Assembly (NCBI RefSeq): GCF_932526225.1
Contig: NC_064046.1
Location: 9,139,719-9,203,718, forward strand
DNA length: 64,000 nucleotides
Direction: 5' to 3'
From: Nematostella vectensis
Lineage: Eukaryota > Cnidaria > Anthozoa > Actiniaria > Edwardsiidae
Each line of letters begins with the position of its first letter. Positions within the stretch are counted from its first letter, which is position 1. The notes under the pieces were generated by a model. That model searched no databases. It had not been told where the DNA came from and saw only the letters and a program-made list of their open reading frames with translations. Below, in pieces: positions 45,913 through 60,900 of the stretch. The position numbers and the translations under genes were made by a program.

Positions 45913-48900
45913 ATGTCCTCTCGAGTTTTGAGAAAACTCCAGGCGGAGAACGACCAAAATCCAGGCGAACTCGGGGACGATGATGAAGAGACTGACCTTA
46001 ACCTTATCCCCTCAAAACCGAGACGAAAAAAGAAAGCAACTATCAATCCTTTTGATCTCGTAAGTGAGATACAATTGATTCATTTTTGGTTTAAGTTACG
46101 TGCAAAAAAAGTATAAAAAATGTAATTATAAATATTTTCAAAATTTACAAGGAAATGACCAGAAGGGGCGGGCTGTGCTCATTGTTTTCTTAATGTTTCT
46201 GTATCGTGCCCCCCCCCCAAATATTTTCTTACTGTTTCTGTATTGTGCCCCCCTCCCCCAATAATTCGAGGCCTTCTAATGCGGGAGAGTTGACAGGTAT
46301 GCTGCTACGGCTAAGAATCGTCTCTTCTTGGATCCCAGATACAGCATGTCCGTCTAGTTTCCAGTGCTCTTAAATGAAGAAATTGAAGACAATGAAACAT
46401 TCCATTTTTTTTTCAACAGAATTTAAAAAAATTGCTAAGCTTAGGTTTAAGGGGGATTTGATCCTATAGTAGTAGTCGACAGTGGTTAAACTGAAATCGG
46501 GACAATGCTGTATTCGTGGGTGGTCAGTAAACGGTGGTATGTCCAGGATTGGCTGTGGAGGAAGGGTAGTTATAGGTATCATTTGGAAAGAGGTTAGTGT
46601 TTCACAAGCCTCCCATTGGAAGTGACCACTTTTTGGTGGCCAAAGGGCAATCACTATTGCCATTCATTCAATCTGTGCACACCCTTGTGAATGCACCTGG
46701 TACATACCTGTCAACTGTCCCGCATGAGGCGGGAGTCTCAAGATTTTGGACCCCTTCTCCCGCTCTCCCGCGTTGAGCACCAAATCTGCCACTTTTTAGC
46801 GAATTTTATCGCTCCCGAAAAATTATTCTATAGAAAATTGTCATTTTGCCCATTTTCTATTATTGAAAATATTTTAAACAATAATTCCTTTGCGTATCAC
46901 AATTAATCTAACACCCTCGTGAGATCAATAAGTGGATTTGTTTGTGAGAGCTTTATATACTGCAAACGCCTGCAAGGCTACACCACCCCTCCCCCTCAAA
47001 AATGAATATACCCCACCACTCCCCCCAAAATATTCTCAAGCCTTGAGATTTTTGGAGGTTGACAGGTATGCTGGTATGTTATTGAGTGTAACAGAGTTGT
47101 AAAAAAGTAGCTTTGGGAACTACTCTAAAGATTCAGCCTTAGGCACAGATGCTATCACAACACCAGTTTTTCTATTTTCTTGTTGTTGTGCACAGACACT
47201 ACAGATTTATGTTCTTCTAACACCAGCCTTTTTTGACTCGGTTTCCTTATTTGTTTGTTTTTCAGCTGAAAGAGAATGGTACTGAGTCGGAAGATGACGA
47301 GGAGAGCAGCACAAAGGAACCAGACGCTGTCCATGATGCTGGTGAGAAGAAGCTATATCAAGAACAGACTAGTGAATCAGTCACAACAAATACCAGGCAG
47401 GGCAATAAGAAGAAAAAGAAGAAGAAGAAAAAGAAAGGAAAGGATTATCAAGAAGAGCAAAAATCTGGAGCCAAGGTGACCTGGATAAAAATAACTTTGT
47501 TTTACTGTATGGAGTATGAATGGTTTTACATACTGTACCATGTATATAAATCCTATTAAGACACGCCAGACTGTAAATGGTGCTCCCGTTTATAAGACCT
47601 GCATATACGATGAAAGAAATATGAATCTCTAAGATGGAAATGATATTTTTGCTGCATCAGAGAGTTTGTTTATATGGAACGACATAATATTTTTTGTTTG
47701 TGATATATTTTTACCATGCACAAATCACTCAAATCTTTTGCCAAAATTTTGATTTAGGGTTGATAACAAGAGAAAAAAATATACTTTTCATAATTGTTTG
47801 CTGCATTGCATACTTTATGGATGAAAACAATTTGGGCTTAGGTATATGTTTTGATCAGCATTACTTTAGTTAAGTTACTCTAATTGTTCAGTGTATATAA
47901 AAAATTAAGAACCAAAGGTAATGTACCCCTATTTATAAGAACCTATGAACCAGCCTGATCTTGAAAATTGTAGGTTCTAAAACGACCCGAGTATTTACTG
48001 TATTATCCTACTATCCTCCCCCGAGTGACACTTGGGGTACCATTGGGTAAATCCCAGACTTGCCAAGGTGCTGAGACCCGTGTTTCAGAATCCAAGCCCA
48101 AGACTTTTGTCAAATTTTGTAATCTGAGCCCTAGCTTTTCCAAGCTTGTTTTCAGATAACTTGCTCGAAATATGTCATAAACATCAGTTGCTTGCTACAG
48201 TAGCTAATAATTGTGTTAAGAAAGGGGGAACCTGTAGCATGGTAACAACATAAAACAGTTAGCTTTTAACAGAGACCCAGAGACTCCAAGATCATGTTTA
48301 AAAATCAGAGACTCCAAGACTGTGGTAGAAAAAAAAAACAAGGCTCTAAGACCCCTAGAATTAAAAAAAAGAGACTTGGAAACTTGTGTAAAAAACGCCA
48401 AGATTCGGAGACTTTGCAAATGTTTTGCATGACTTTCGAAATGTCATGATACCCATCACTACCCCTACCACCTGAGCTATTATCTGCTATGGCTGGACTA
48501 CTGTATGCTATGCTTACCTCAACAACTTTTTTTATCACTCTCTAAGGCAGAGGACGATATTGACATTGATGCAACGATCCGTGAGGTCAACAATATGCTT
48601 GGAATCACAACAACTCCTTCAGCCACTAGTATGTACTTAGTATATTAATGTGTGCTAATCTACTAACATTAATAGAGTGAAGTAGGTCATCCATTTTACA
48701 AGTATTTTAGGTAATCTTTGAGAGTAGGCCATGGAGATTGATATGTAGGGGGTGAAAGTTATTTTGTTCAAATAAAACTTAAATCAACTTTAAAAAAAAG
48801 TAGCTGGCGCTCAGTGCAAACTAGCTGATGACTCCACCAGCCGCTTGGGCCTAATTAAACCCCTGGATGGTAATGATGATGTTATTAACATATATGCAAA

Positions 48901-51900
48901 AATTATGTTGGTGATGAGGATGATGATGTTAAAGAAGGCCGACCATACTGCCATTAATGCTCTGTGCATCACTGAGTTGCAAAAGCATCCATTTCCTTCA
49001 GCACATTCAAGCAAGTAACCGATTTAATTTAAGAAAAAAACCCCTTCAATCAGGAGCTTTCTTGCAAACAGATTGTTGTATATTCAGATTTAAATAGTGG
49101 TTTATCGGAATTCTCTAATGTGATGATTGTGATAAAGGTGATAATACTGCAGATGATGACTATAATGATTGTGGTGTTCATGCTAATGCTAAATGACGAG
49201 AATATGATGATGATGACATGAGAACTATCCAGCATGTGTCCAGTTTCAAGATTCTCATTTTTTATTACAGACTGTCTGTGTGCTACCAGGTATTTGTCAG
49301 TTCAGTGGCCCGCTGCTAGAAAGGATATATAAAGTGATTTCTGATTGGCTACTATTTCGGTTGTTAGTTTGTGAAAATTGAATTTACTTCACGGTAGATT
49401 TCTGTGCTAGCATACAGATATTCAATAAGAATTTTGAAACTGAATGCATATGCAGGCTAATTGGCATTTGGGATTAAGATTGTTTCACTTAAAGATGGTA
49501 AATCTGACTTGTATGACAATGTTGTTTTGTTTTTGTTTTGGAAATTCAAAACTCTTTTAAATTTAAAAAGAAAAGAAAATGCTTGCTGCATTTTTTTATA
49601 CCTTAGACCTGAGCTGCTTGAAGGATACATTGGAATTTACTAAGATTCAAACAGATTTAATCCACTTCTGAAGAGTGTATCTTATTTGCATAGGGTCCCA
49701 AAAGCCTGTGAAACCATGTGTCACCTTGTGTCATTTTAGATTAACAGACTTTAAGATTTGTTTGTTTTATCATGATGTTTACTTATTGGCATTTGTTACT
49801 TTAGCCGAGTTCTCAACGCCTGAATTTAATGGCAGTGGTTCTTTGGATACTACAGCAGTCCTTGGAGTGGAACACAGGTAAACCAACCTTTTAAAAAGCA
49901 ATGTAGGGTAATGCACAAAAAAGCAGCTAACTATTTGTCTATATAAGGTGTAGCATTATATCTTATAACCCTAGTTATATAGATAAATGTTGACTATTCT
50001 TGTTAAAAGTTTGTTAGAAGTGGCCTCCAATATTAATAGGACTATGCTAAAGAGGACAAATCACGTTACCAGGACATCCATTTGCATTGAATAATGTACA
50101 AGCAAGTAACCAATATATTTTCAATCGAATATTGTCAATATGTATATATTTATCAGACTTCACTCATGGAGTGTTATTATGAAGTTTCCTTGCGGTAAAC
50201 CAGTGTATTTTCAATTATAAACAATTACAAAGTAGTGGTTGATTGACATTCAATAATGGAATTTAACTACTAAAACATATTTTGCAGGATGTCAATTTTG
50301 GTATTCATGTTGAAGTTCCTGTTGAACCCCTTTAGCTAAATGCAGCTTACGATCATGTGGTCAATGATAACAGCGCAACCAGTAGAACCGTGAATACCTG
50401 AAATATATGTGGAATTTATTTTCTTTGATAAACCAGACACGAGCATTCAGACACTAAGATAGCCTACGTGTAGCTGCTGACTCACCAAAATATCCTATCG
50501 TAGCTACGAGAGGATATTTTGGTGAGTCAGCGGCTACACTTAGGCTAACACTGAGACTTGTTAAAACATGTTTCTGACTTCTTGCGTATCTTGCAAGCGA
50601 TTGGAACAAACATTTGATTTTTCCGGTTTACACAATTTTACTAGTGGCACATAAACCTCATTGAAAAAAACTAATATCATTGACAATTTTCCATCTCTTT
50701 TTGTGTATTTTAGAAATTTAAATGCAGAGAATGAAATGAAAAGAAGGTTTGGCACTAGTATAGTGAGAGGAGAGGCCAGGTAATTATAAATTTTGTATTA
50801 CTTAATAAATTAATTTGTTTGTTTACTTATTCAATAAACATTTCATTTTTTCAGTTTAAAAGTTATGTTGCTTTATTTGTTGTTTAATTTTTAAAGGCAA
50901 AGACGGACCCACAGGAGGATGTACCATCGCTCTACTTGGTGAGAGAAGAACTCTGTTTACGGATCCACAATATTGTCATTCTCTGATTGATTATTACCTT
51001 TTATTTAGGCTTGTTTCACCAAAAGACACATGGCCAAACATGTCAAAGTCAGGTAAATATCAAACTTCCACCTTGGATACTGTTTTTTAAAGAGTTCATG
51101 GTCACACAGGAGCACAGTTTGGCATTTGTTTTTGGTTGAAAGCAGGTATTCGTACCATGGCACCTGGGGAGAAGGGGGACATAAAAGGGGGATAATGGTT
51201 GGGATACGGGTAGAGGAAGGTGGCAGGGGTGTGGAGTTGGACTTTAAGGAGTGTCCTGGATAGTGATGCAGTTGTTCTTACCATGGCGTATAGGGTGAAT
51301 GGAAAGATAAGGAAGGAGGTAGTGGATAGGGAGGTATAGACCAGAAAACAAAAAGGCCGATAAGGGGTAAGGTGTACATGCTGGTGGAGAAGAGAGAAGT
51401 GGAGTGTGGTAGCATTTATTTTATGATTTGTATACAGTTGTTTACCCAAGTAAAAGGCTGATAAGGGGTAAGGTGTACATGCTGGTGGTGAAGAGAGAAG
51501 TGGAGTGTGGTAGCATTTATTTTATGATTTGTATACAGTTGTTTACCCAAGTGGGTGTGGAAAAAATTCACCAAGCCCATGTGATTGTAGTCTGCTGCAC
51601 CGCCATACATGGTGTCGCTTCCCACCAAGAATGGCTGTGCAGGAGACAAACCGTATTGGCCCTGCCATGAAATCCATGTTAGTTATTGGGGTGGTTGAAT
51701 TGATTAGACATCAAATCTGCTGTTGATGCTGTAACACTGTATTTTAAATGCAATTTTGTGCTTTGTACTTAAGGTTTAAGAATGGTCCTCCTTGAAAACA
51801 AAAATGGGTAAGTTAGGCTTCAGTAATGTTTAAGCTTAGCAGTAGAAATATTAACTTAACTTTTAATTTTATATGTCTTTTTTACTTTTAGATGTAATTA

Positions 51901-54900
51901 TTTCGCATTTGAGCACTCACAGACATACCAGAACATACAGTTCCAGTTTCTAGATGCTGTGGAATCTCTTGATCCTAACAACATATCTGTAAGTATGACA
52001 TTAACGTGAGCAAATTATATACTGGGTCACAATGATCATAGACCAGATGGGCAGGCCTAGGAGTTGATATAGAGAACATGATATCACAGTTAATAGCACT
52101 AATAGAATTATACACAATATGAAAACCATCCACTAGTTTATATATGAATAGGTATAAACTGTGATTCTGTCTTGCAGGGAATCCTCCAGTCACATCCGTA
52201 CCATGTCGACTCCCTCCTTCAGCTGAGTGAAGTCTGTAAGATGGGTGAGGATTACCAAATGGCTGCCGAGCTCATTGGTAAGTGTTTACAGTATATGAGC
52301 ATAAGACTTAGATGTAGAAGCATGTTGCATACACACAGAGTTTAGATTACTGTCTGGATGAGTCACAAAGGAAAGCTTGAAACAGAATTGTAATCTCCTG
52401 TAATCCTTCAAAAGATATAATTGGCCCTCTTTAATTGTGGATTGTTGGTATGTTGATAGTTGACTATGGCTGTATTTAAAGTGCTCTATTGTTGTCTGTG
52501 CAGAGCGCTCTCTGTATTGTGGATTGTTGGTATGTTGATAGTTGACTATGGCTGTATTTAAAGTGCTCTATTGTTATCTGTGCAGAGGGCTCTCTGTATT
52601 GTGGATTGTTGGTATGTTGATAGTTGTCCATGGCTTTATTTAAAGTGCTCTATTGTTGTCTGTGCAGAGCGCTCTCTGTATTGTGGATTGTTGGTATGGT
52701 GATAGTTGACTATGGCTGTATTTAAAGTGCTCTATTGTTGTCTGTGCAGAGGGCTCTCTGTATTGTGGATTGTTGGTATGGTGATAGTTGACTATGGCTG
52801 TATTTAAAGTGCTCTATTGTTGTCTGTGCAGAGGGCTCTCTGTATTGAGGATTGTTGGTATGTTTATAGTTGACTATGGCTGTATTTAAAGTGCTCTATT
52901 GTTGTCTGTGCAGAGCGCTCTCTATACTGCTTTGAGTGTAGTTTTCACACCCTCTTCAGCCTCACGCAGGGAACATCCAGACTTGACTACAGACGATCAG
53001 AGAACAGGTATTTGTAAGCAGTTATTGGGGAACAGTGTCCTTATCTAAGGCTCTTGAATAGTATATATCTCTTTAAAATTCAAAATTAAAATTCGTCGAA
53101 ATTAAGGAACAGTTCATGGGATTTAAAAGGCTGCAGCCACCTAACCCCACCCGAGTTTTTAAAAACTTCTCATTTTTAAATAATTAGACACCCCACATAT
53201 GACCAAATAGAATCCCCTTTTCTTGAAATCCTTTTAGCACATAATCCAATTCGCTTTTACCTGGTTGTCCCCTCCAGATCAACTTCGTTATTCTAAGTAA
53301 GCATTTCTTTTTTCATTTTTGGGTGAACATGAGTAAGTTATACACTGTGCTCCATCACCTTTTTCCGTATTTATGACATTTTTGTCCTTTCTTTTTCCAT
53401 TGCAGGCCTTTCTTCATTGCACTATTTCGACATTTGCATTATGTTGACCAGAGAGGTAAGATTGTATTCAAAGTTCATGTACGACTCAAAGATTATCCAC
53501 ACCGAGCTGATTATTGCCAATCACCGCAATATATCTTCATTTCATAGCCATAACCCAGAATAATGTGATTCACTCAAACAGACGTTTTGTATTGGCCAAA
53601 AATTATTGGGGTAGGGTGGGGAGGGGAATTTGTCAAGAAAAAAAAATTATGTCACTCCATCCTCTGTACACTGAAATAGGTGTTAAATATGGCTGTCATC
53701 CTAGTTACTTCTGTGATTGTTAGTGATTTGTTCAAGGGCACCCAACGACCATTTTCTGTCAAATATCTGTTCGGAAGCAAGGTCACCTAGACGGATTTCG
53801 GGGTCGGCCTAGAAATGTCTACTTTTTTCGGAATTTGTATTTCTAGATCACCTATGTTTCTGGCGAAGAGAGCTGGGTCACCGATGTTTTTCGGAGTTGC
53901 TTTTGTTACCACCATCACCATTTTCGGGAAATTTTTACGTCCGACATGCTTTAAAAAAAGGAACCCTAGTATTTTCGGGAGTGAGTATACAAGGGACATT
54001 ACCTAGAAATTTCGCTTAAGGATCTTAGAATCGCTAGGAGTTTCGGATGCCTCGGGATGAGTAACTAAATTTTTCGGATGGCTGTAATTTCGCCTAGCAA
54101 ATCCGAACAGATAAAAAATATCTAGGAAAGCTCTATATTGTATAAAAATGACATCAAACGAAAAAAAACGGTATCATTTTAGGCCGGTTGTGAAATTTTC
54201 GTCTCTGGGTGCCCTTGTTTGTTCTTATGTTTTCTTAGTAATTTGACCTGTTCTAGTTATCCTTCTTGTGAATTGTTTTGTCCTAGTTATCTGTCATGTT
54301 GTATTTTTAATAATTTGTTCTATTCTATTCAGGTTGTCATCGCACTGCTTTGGAGCTGTGCAAATTTCTCTTGAGGTAAGTTCGTACTGGAAAAAGTGAG
54401 ATTTCATTCAAAATCAATAGAAACCTGACTTTGTTAAATGAGAATTGACAACATTTGATTCAGGATTATATTGACTCCTGATAACTTGGGCCAACTCACT
54501 CATGCTCAGTATGATTGGTATATTTTGTTTTGATTGACAGCTTGGATCCGGACAGTGACCCTCTGTGTGCTTTGCTGATGATTGACTTCTTTGCCCTGAC
54601 CTCAGACCAATATTCGTTCCTTTTACGGCTTTATGAAGAATGGGAGGTAAGTGAGTGTCAAAAGAATCTGCTTGTTATGACTCAAAAGGTGTAGTGTGTG
54701 CGCTCAAATTGCCCTGTCGAGTGAGAAGATTGTGCAGCCACATTGACATTTCTCTAATCCAATAAGCTTATCTATAAGTTTGAGTGTGCCTTGCCTGCAA
54801 TTTAACATAGCCATCACCACCATCACCGTCATCACTAAATCATCATCATCATCATCATCATCAACAACAGCAACATCATTGTCATACCATTATCATCACC

Positions 54901-57900
54901 ACCACAACCATCATCATCACCATCACCATCATCATCATCATCATCATCACATTACGTTCTCAATAGAACAATCACCTTCACCATCATCGTTATGATCATC
55001 ATCACCATCATCATGATTGTCACAATTATCATTAGTCAAGTCATCTGTCTTCATTAAAGTGCAATAGCACTACAGCTCAAGTCAGTCCCAGCTGCTCTGT
55101 ACTCTGTTGAATGGAAAGGTTTTCTCTTAATTCTACACATTATGTGATATCAGTGAAATCATCACTTCAAGCTGGGTAAAACGGGCATAGGCAATCAAAC
55201 CTTCCATAATCTTATGTTGTCTAATTCATCTCAGCACCACCGTAACCTTTCCCAACTGCCGAATTTCGCATATTCCGTGGCGATGGCAAAGTTCCACCTC
55301 AGTCGTACCAACAATGAAGACAAAACAGACGCGGATGACATGGTGAGTCTCTTTGTCGTCGTTTCTCCGGTAGTTTTGTCTACTTCCGCACCCTTCAAGA
55401 ATGTGTCAATTAGATTTACACTGCAGTGGCGATCTATACCACATCTTTGTAAAATACGATCAATCACGGTGAAAACCGTAGCAGGCCTCAAACCGTAACC
55501 GTAGCAGGCCTCAAATTATCGGGGGGGGGGGGGGGGCACGATACAAAAACATTAAAAAAAGATTGTGAGTTGGGGCACAGCTACGCCCCTATTGGTCATT
55601 TTCTTATATATTTTTTTCAATTTTCTGGGGGTCGTGCCACAAGTGCCCCACCCCCTGCCACGCCCTTTAAATGCCCGGATACAGGGACGGATCTCGCTTT
55701 TTGCTGAAAAGTCGGCGCTTGGTTGTCTCCATGGCAATGGGTGGAGTTGTTTCACTTTTTCTCGTTACATTGGTCTTTTGGCTCACACAGACCAAATTTC
55801 CTCCCTGGGCATCAGTTCTCCGCAAATTAGGTGGATAGGGGCATGTAACCAATCAAATATATATATAAAAAAAAACGCCTGATACTTAGACCAGACAATG
55901 GGTTCCGAGCAGATCGCATATTTTTTTCACAATTGTATGATTTGATTTCTTGGAAAGACCATTTCTTATTTTGGTTACGCCAACACCTAAACCACGTTTT
56001 AAAGGAAAGTACGCCCATATTGATAATCGTTAATTTGATTAACGCAAATCGGGGGTCAAGTTTTGCCCAATTAAAGATGATTAGAGGCTGAAAATATTTG
56101 AACGATGGAAATTTTCGTCAATATCGTATGAAAAACAAGATTTGTGTAGACCTAAATCTAGGCTGTATATGGCGGTAAAATCTCTTTCCGAGTACGTATA
56201 TCAGAGCGTCACGTACCCCGTCACCACAGCTCGCCCTGAGAAAACTGTAGAGATGGTAGAAATACCCCGTATCCTTGATAGAAAGGGGTATTTCCAATAA
56301 CCTCTTAAATATGGCAATGTTTTTTTTTTTCAGATCCAGAGGGCACTCATCATGTTTCCGTCGGTAAGTCCTGGTACAGCTTTTCAATGTCCTGGTACAG
56401 GTTTTTGTGTCGATCCTTCTTTCTCTCCCTGCAACAAATGACGCGGAAGTTCTGCTGGTTGTGTAGGATGATCGAGACCATGGCGCACCACCTCATTTTA
56501 AGCACACAAATACTCTGTAGCTTTTGTATTTTTATCAGGGCTTGGCTTATTTTTATATAGCCGAGTAAATGATTTCTTACAGGTTTTGGTTCCTCTCTTG
56601 GATAAGTGTAATGTTGTCCTCGATTCCTCCATCGCCAACCATCGATTCTTCTCCGCCCTTTCTCTTAACAGGTAAGATATCCTTCTGTTCGTGTTTTCAT
56701 CTGTCGTTTATCCGTCCGCTTGTCTGTCCGCCTAACTGCCTGCCTGTCTGTCCGCGTATCGTTTTGTCTGTCTATCTCTGTGTTTGATTGTATGACCAAA
56801 GAGGGGGTAAGGGTTACATCACAAACTCTATTTCTCCTGTCCTTGCGAGTCGTGATATTTATTGCTTGTCGTGGTATTTATCGCGTGCCATGCTATTTAT
56901 TGCATGTCTTGGTATTTATTGCTTATCGTGGTATTCATTGCGTGCCGTGCAATTTATTGCGTGTCGTGCTATTTATTGCGTGTCGTGATATTTATCGCGT
57001 ACCGTGCTATTTATTGCGTGTCGTGATATTTATCGCGTGCCGTGCTATTTATTGCGTGCCATGCTATTTATTGCGTACCGTGCTATTTATTGCGTGTCGT
57101 TATATTTATTGCGTGCCATGCTATTTATTGCGTACCGTGCAATTTATTGCGTGACATGCTATTTATTGCGTGTCGTGGTATTTATTGCGTACCGTGCTAT
57201 TTATTGCGTACCGTGCTATTTATTGCGTGTCGTGGTATTTATTGCGTGACATGCTATTTATTGCGTGACATGCTATTTATTGCGTGACATGCTATTTATT
57301 GCGTGTCGTGGTATTTATTGCGTACCGTGCTATTTATTGCGTGCCATGCTATTTATTGCGTGACATGCTATTTATTGCGTGTCGTGGTATTTATTGCGTA
57401 CCGTGCTATTTATTGCGTGCCATGCTATTTATTGCGTGACATGCTATTTATTGCGTGACATGCTATTTATTGCGTGACATGCTATTTATTGCGTGCCATG
57501 CTATTTATTGCGTACCGTGCAATTTATTGCGTGACATGCTATTTATTGCGTGTCGTGGTATTTATTGCGTACCGTGCTATTTATTGCGTACCGTGCTATT
57601 TATTGCGTGACATGCTATTTATTGCGTGCCATGCTATTTATTGCGTACCGTGCCATTTATTGCGTGTCGTTATATTTATTGCGTGCCATGCTATTTATTG
57701 CGTACCGTGCAATTTATTGCGTGACATGCTATTTATTGCGTGTCGTGGTATTTATTGCGTACCGTGCTATTTATTGCGTACCGTGCTATTTATTGCGTGC
57801 CATGCTATTTATTGCGTGACATGCTATTTATTGCGTGACATGCTATTTATTGCGTGTCGTGGTATTTATTGCGTACCGTGCTATTTATTGCGTGCCATGC

Positions 57901-60900
57901 TATTTATTGCGTGACATGCTATTTATTGCGTGTCGTGGTATTTATTGCGTACCGTGCTATTTATTGCGTGCCATGCTATTTATTGCGTGACATGCTATTT
58001 ATTGCGTGACATGCTATTTATTGCGTGCCATGCTATTTATTGCGTACCGTGCAATTTATTGCGTGACATGCTATTTATTGCGTGTCGTGGTATTTATTGC
58101 GTACCGTGCTATTTATTGCGTACCGTGCTATTTATTGCGTGACATGCTATTTATTGCGTGCCATGCTATTTATTGCGTGACATGCTATTTATTGCGTGTC
58201 ATGCTATTTATTGCGTGTCGTGATATTTATTGCGTGTCGTGCTATTTATTGCGTGACATGCTATTTATTGCGTGTCATGCTATTTATTGCGTGTCGTGAT
58301 ATTTATTGCATGTCTTGGTATTTATTGCGTACCGTGCTATTTATTGCGTACCGTGCTATTTATTGCGTGCCATGCTATTTATTGCATGTCTTGGTATTTA
58401 TTGCTTATCGTGGTATTCATTGCGTACCGTGCAATTTATTGCGTGTCGTGATATTTATTGTTTCTAGTGGTATTTATTGCGTGTCGTACTATTAATTGCG
58501 TGCCGTGATATTTGTTGCGTGTATAAGTTAAAATTGCGTGTATTTTGACAGCCAGACTATGGCGCTGAAACAACTGGTTATGCTGTACGTGGGGAGGGCC
58601 TATCATGTCTGGAAGGACCCACTGGTAAGCCGATGACAAGCATCTTATCATCATCATCATAGTCATCATTTAAATATCTGCCAATCATTATCATAATAAT
58701 TGTCTTCATCGTTATAGCCATAACATCATCATTCTCATCTTCATCATCATGCCTTCACCATCATCCTTGTCATAACCTCATCATTTAGCATTGATAATTT
58801 TTACCCTTTTGTTTATTATCTTCATCGTATTGATGATCATTCTGTATTCAACACATCATAGTCATCGTCATCATAATATTTTGGCTTCGGGCTTATTTCA
58901 GTATCATTCTTACGTCATCTCCATCAAAATATCATCGTCATCTCGTGCCATCGCCATTTCATCATGACAATAGTCTCCATCATTTCCCATATATCTCCAT
59001 CATCAACATATCATTAAAAAATCGCCATCATCACCATCAACATATCACCATTATCACCGTCAACATATTACCATCACCACCATCAACATATTACCATCAC
59101 CACCATCATTATATTACCGGCATCGCCATCAACATATTACCATTATTACTATCAACCTATTACCATTGTCACCATCAACAAATCACCATTATCAACCATC
59201 AACATATTGCCATTATTACCATCAACATATTACCATCACCACCATCAACATATTACCATCACCACCATCAACATATTACCATCAAACTATTACCATCATC
59301 ACCATCAACATATCACCATTATCACCATCAACATATTACCATCATTACCATCAACATATTGCCATCATCACCATCAACATATTACCATCACCATCGTTAT
59401 TATATTACCGGCATCGCCATCAACATATCACCATTATCACCATCAACATCTCACCATCATCAACCATCAACATATTACCATCATCACCATCAACATATCA
59501 CCATTACCACCATCAACATATTACCATTATTACCATCAAACTATTACCATCATCACCATCAACATATTACCATTATTACCATCAACATATTACCATCATC
59601 ACCATCAACATATCACCATTATTACCATCAACATATTACCATCATCACCATCAACATATCACCATTATCACCGTCAACATATTACCATCACCACCATCAA
59701 CATATTACCATTATTACCATCAAACTATTACCATCATCACCATCAACATATTGTCACCATCACCATCAACATATTGCCATCATCAACCATCAACATATTG
59801 CCATCATTACCATCAACTCATTACCATTATTACCATCAAACTATTACCATCATCACCATCAACATATCACCATTATCACCGTCAACATATTACCATCACC
59901 ACCATCAACATATTACCATCACCACCATCATTATATTACCATCACCACCATCATTATATTACCGGCATCGCCATCAACATATTACCATTATTACTATCAA
60001 CCTATTACCATTGTCACCATCAACAAATCACCATTATCACCGTCAACATATTTCCATCACCACCATCAACATATTACCATCATTACCATCATCACCATCA
60101 AAATATTACCGTCATCGACATCAAATTACTTTCATTACCATCAACATATTACCATCATTATCATCAATATATTACCACCATCACCATCAACTCATTACCA
60201 TCATCACCATCAACATATTACCATCATTACCATCAACATATTACCATCATTACCATCAACATATTACCATCATTACCATCAACATATTACCATCATCGAC
60301 ATCAACATATTACCATCATCACCATCAACATATTACCATCATCACCATCAACATATTACCATCATTACCATCAACATATTACCATCATCATCATCAACAT
60401 ATTACTATCATCACCATCAACATATCACCATTACCATCAACATATTACATTAACACCATCAACATATTGCCATAATCATCATCATTACCATCAACATTAT
60501 CTCGTACCTTTGCCATTAAAATTATTATTATCATCGTCACATCATCCTAATCATCATATCATCATCATCATTTCCTACTCTTTTCACCTGGCTAATATAA
60601 CATCAGCATGATTCTCATCACCATTACCCTAATCGAATCGCCCCATTGTCTTAACTTCTTAACCATCTCTAACCTTGCAATATTTCAGGTAATTGACTGG
60701 CTTGTCACCAATGCCCGACTAGTTATGGATCGAGTTGACAACAATGATTCGTTCGTGGACGAGTGTGCTAGGAAGTAAGAATGCCCCTTCTGTTCAGTGT
60801 ACTTGCTCCCTAACCGTTTCTACTCTATCAAGGTGTATGTTCACCTTATCCGACATATCAAATTCTACTCGTTGTTTAAAACATTATGATGTTTCTACTC

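Noticed and set aside
56720-58495. Many frames of 60-146 codons with [16 protein letters not shown]-like repeats that resemble membrane proteins
   Set aside because: All arise from the 19-bp satellite; every frame is open, and the hydrophobic look comes from the repeat.
58945-60611. Three overlapping plus-strand frames of 422-502 codons, rich in His, Ile, Tyr and Ser
   Set aside because: They are the three frames of a stop-poor 23-bp satellite inside a TCF25 intron; perfect 23-residue periodicity and no other protein features.
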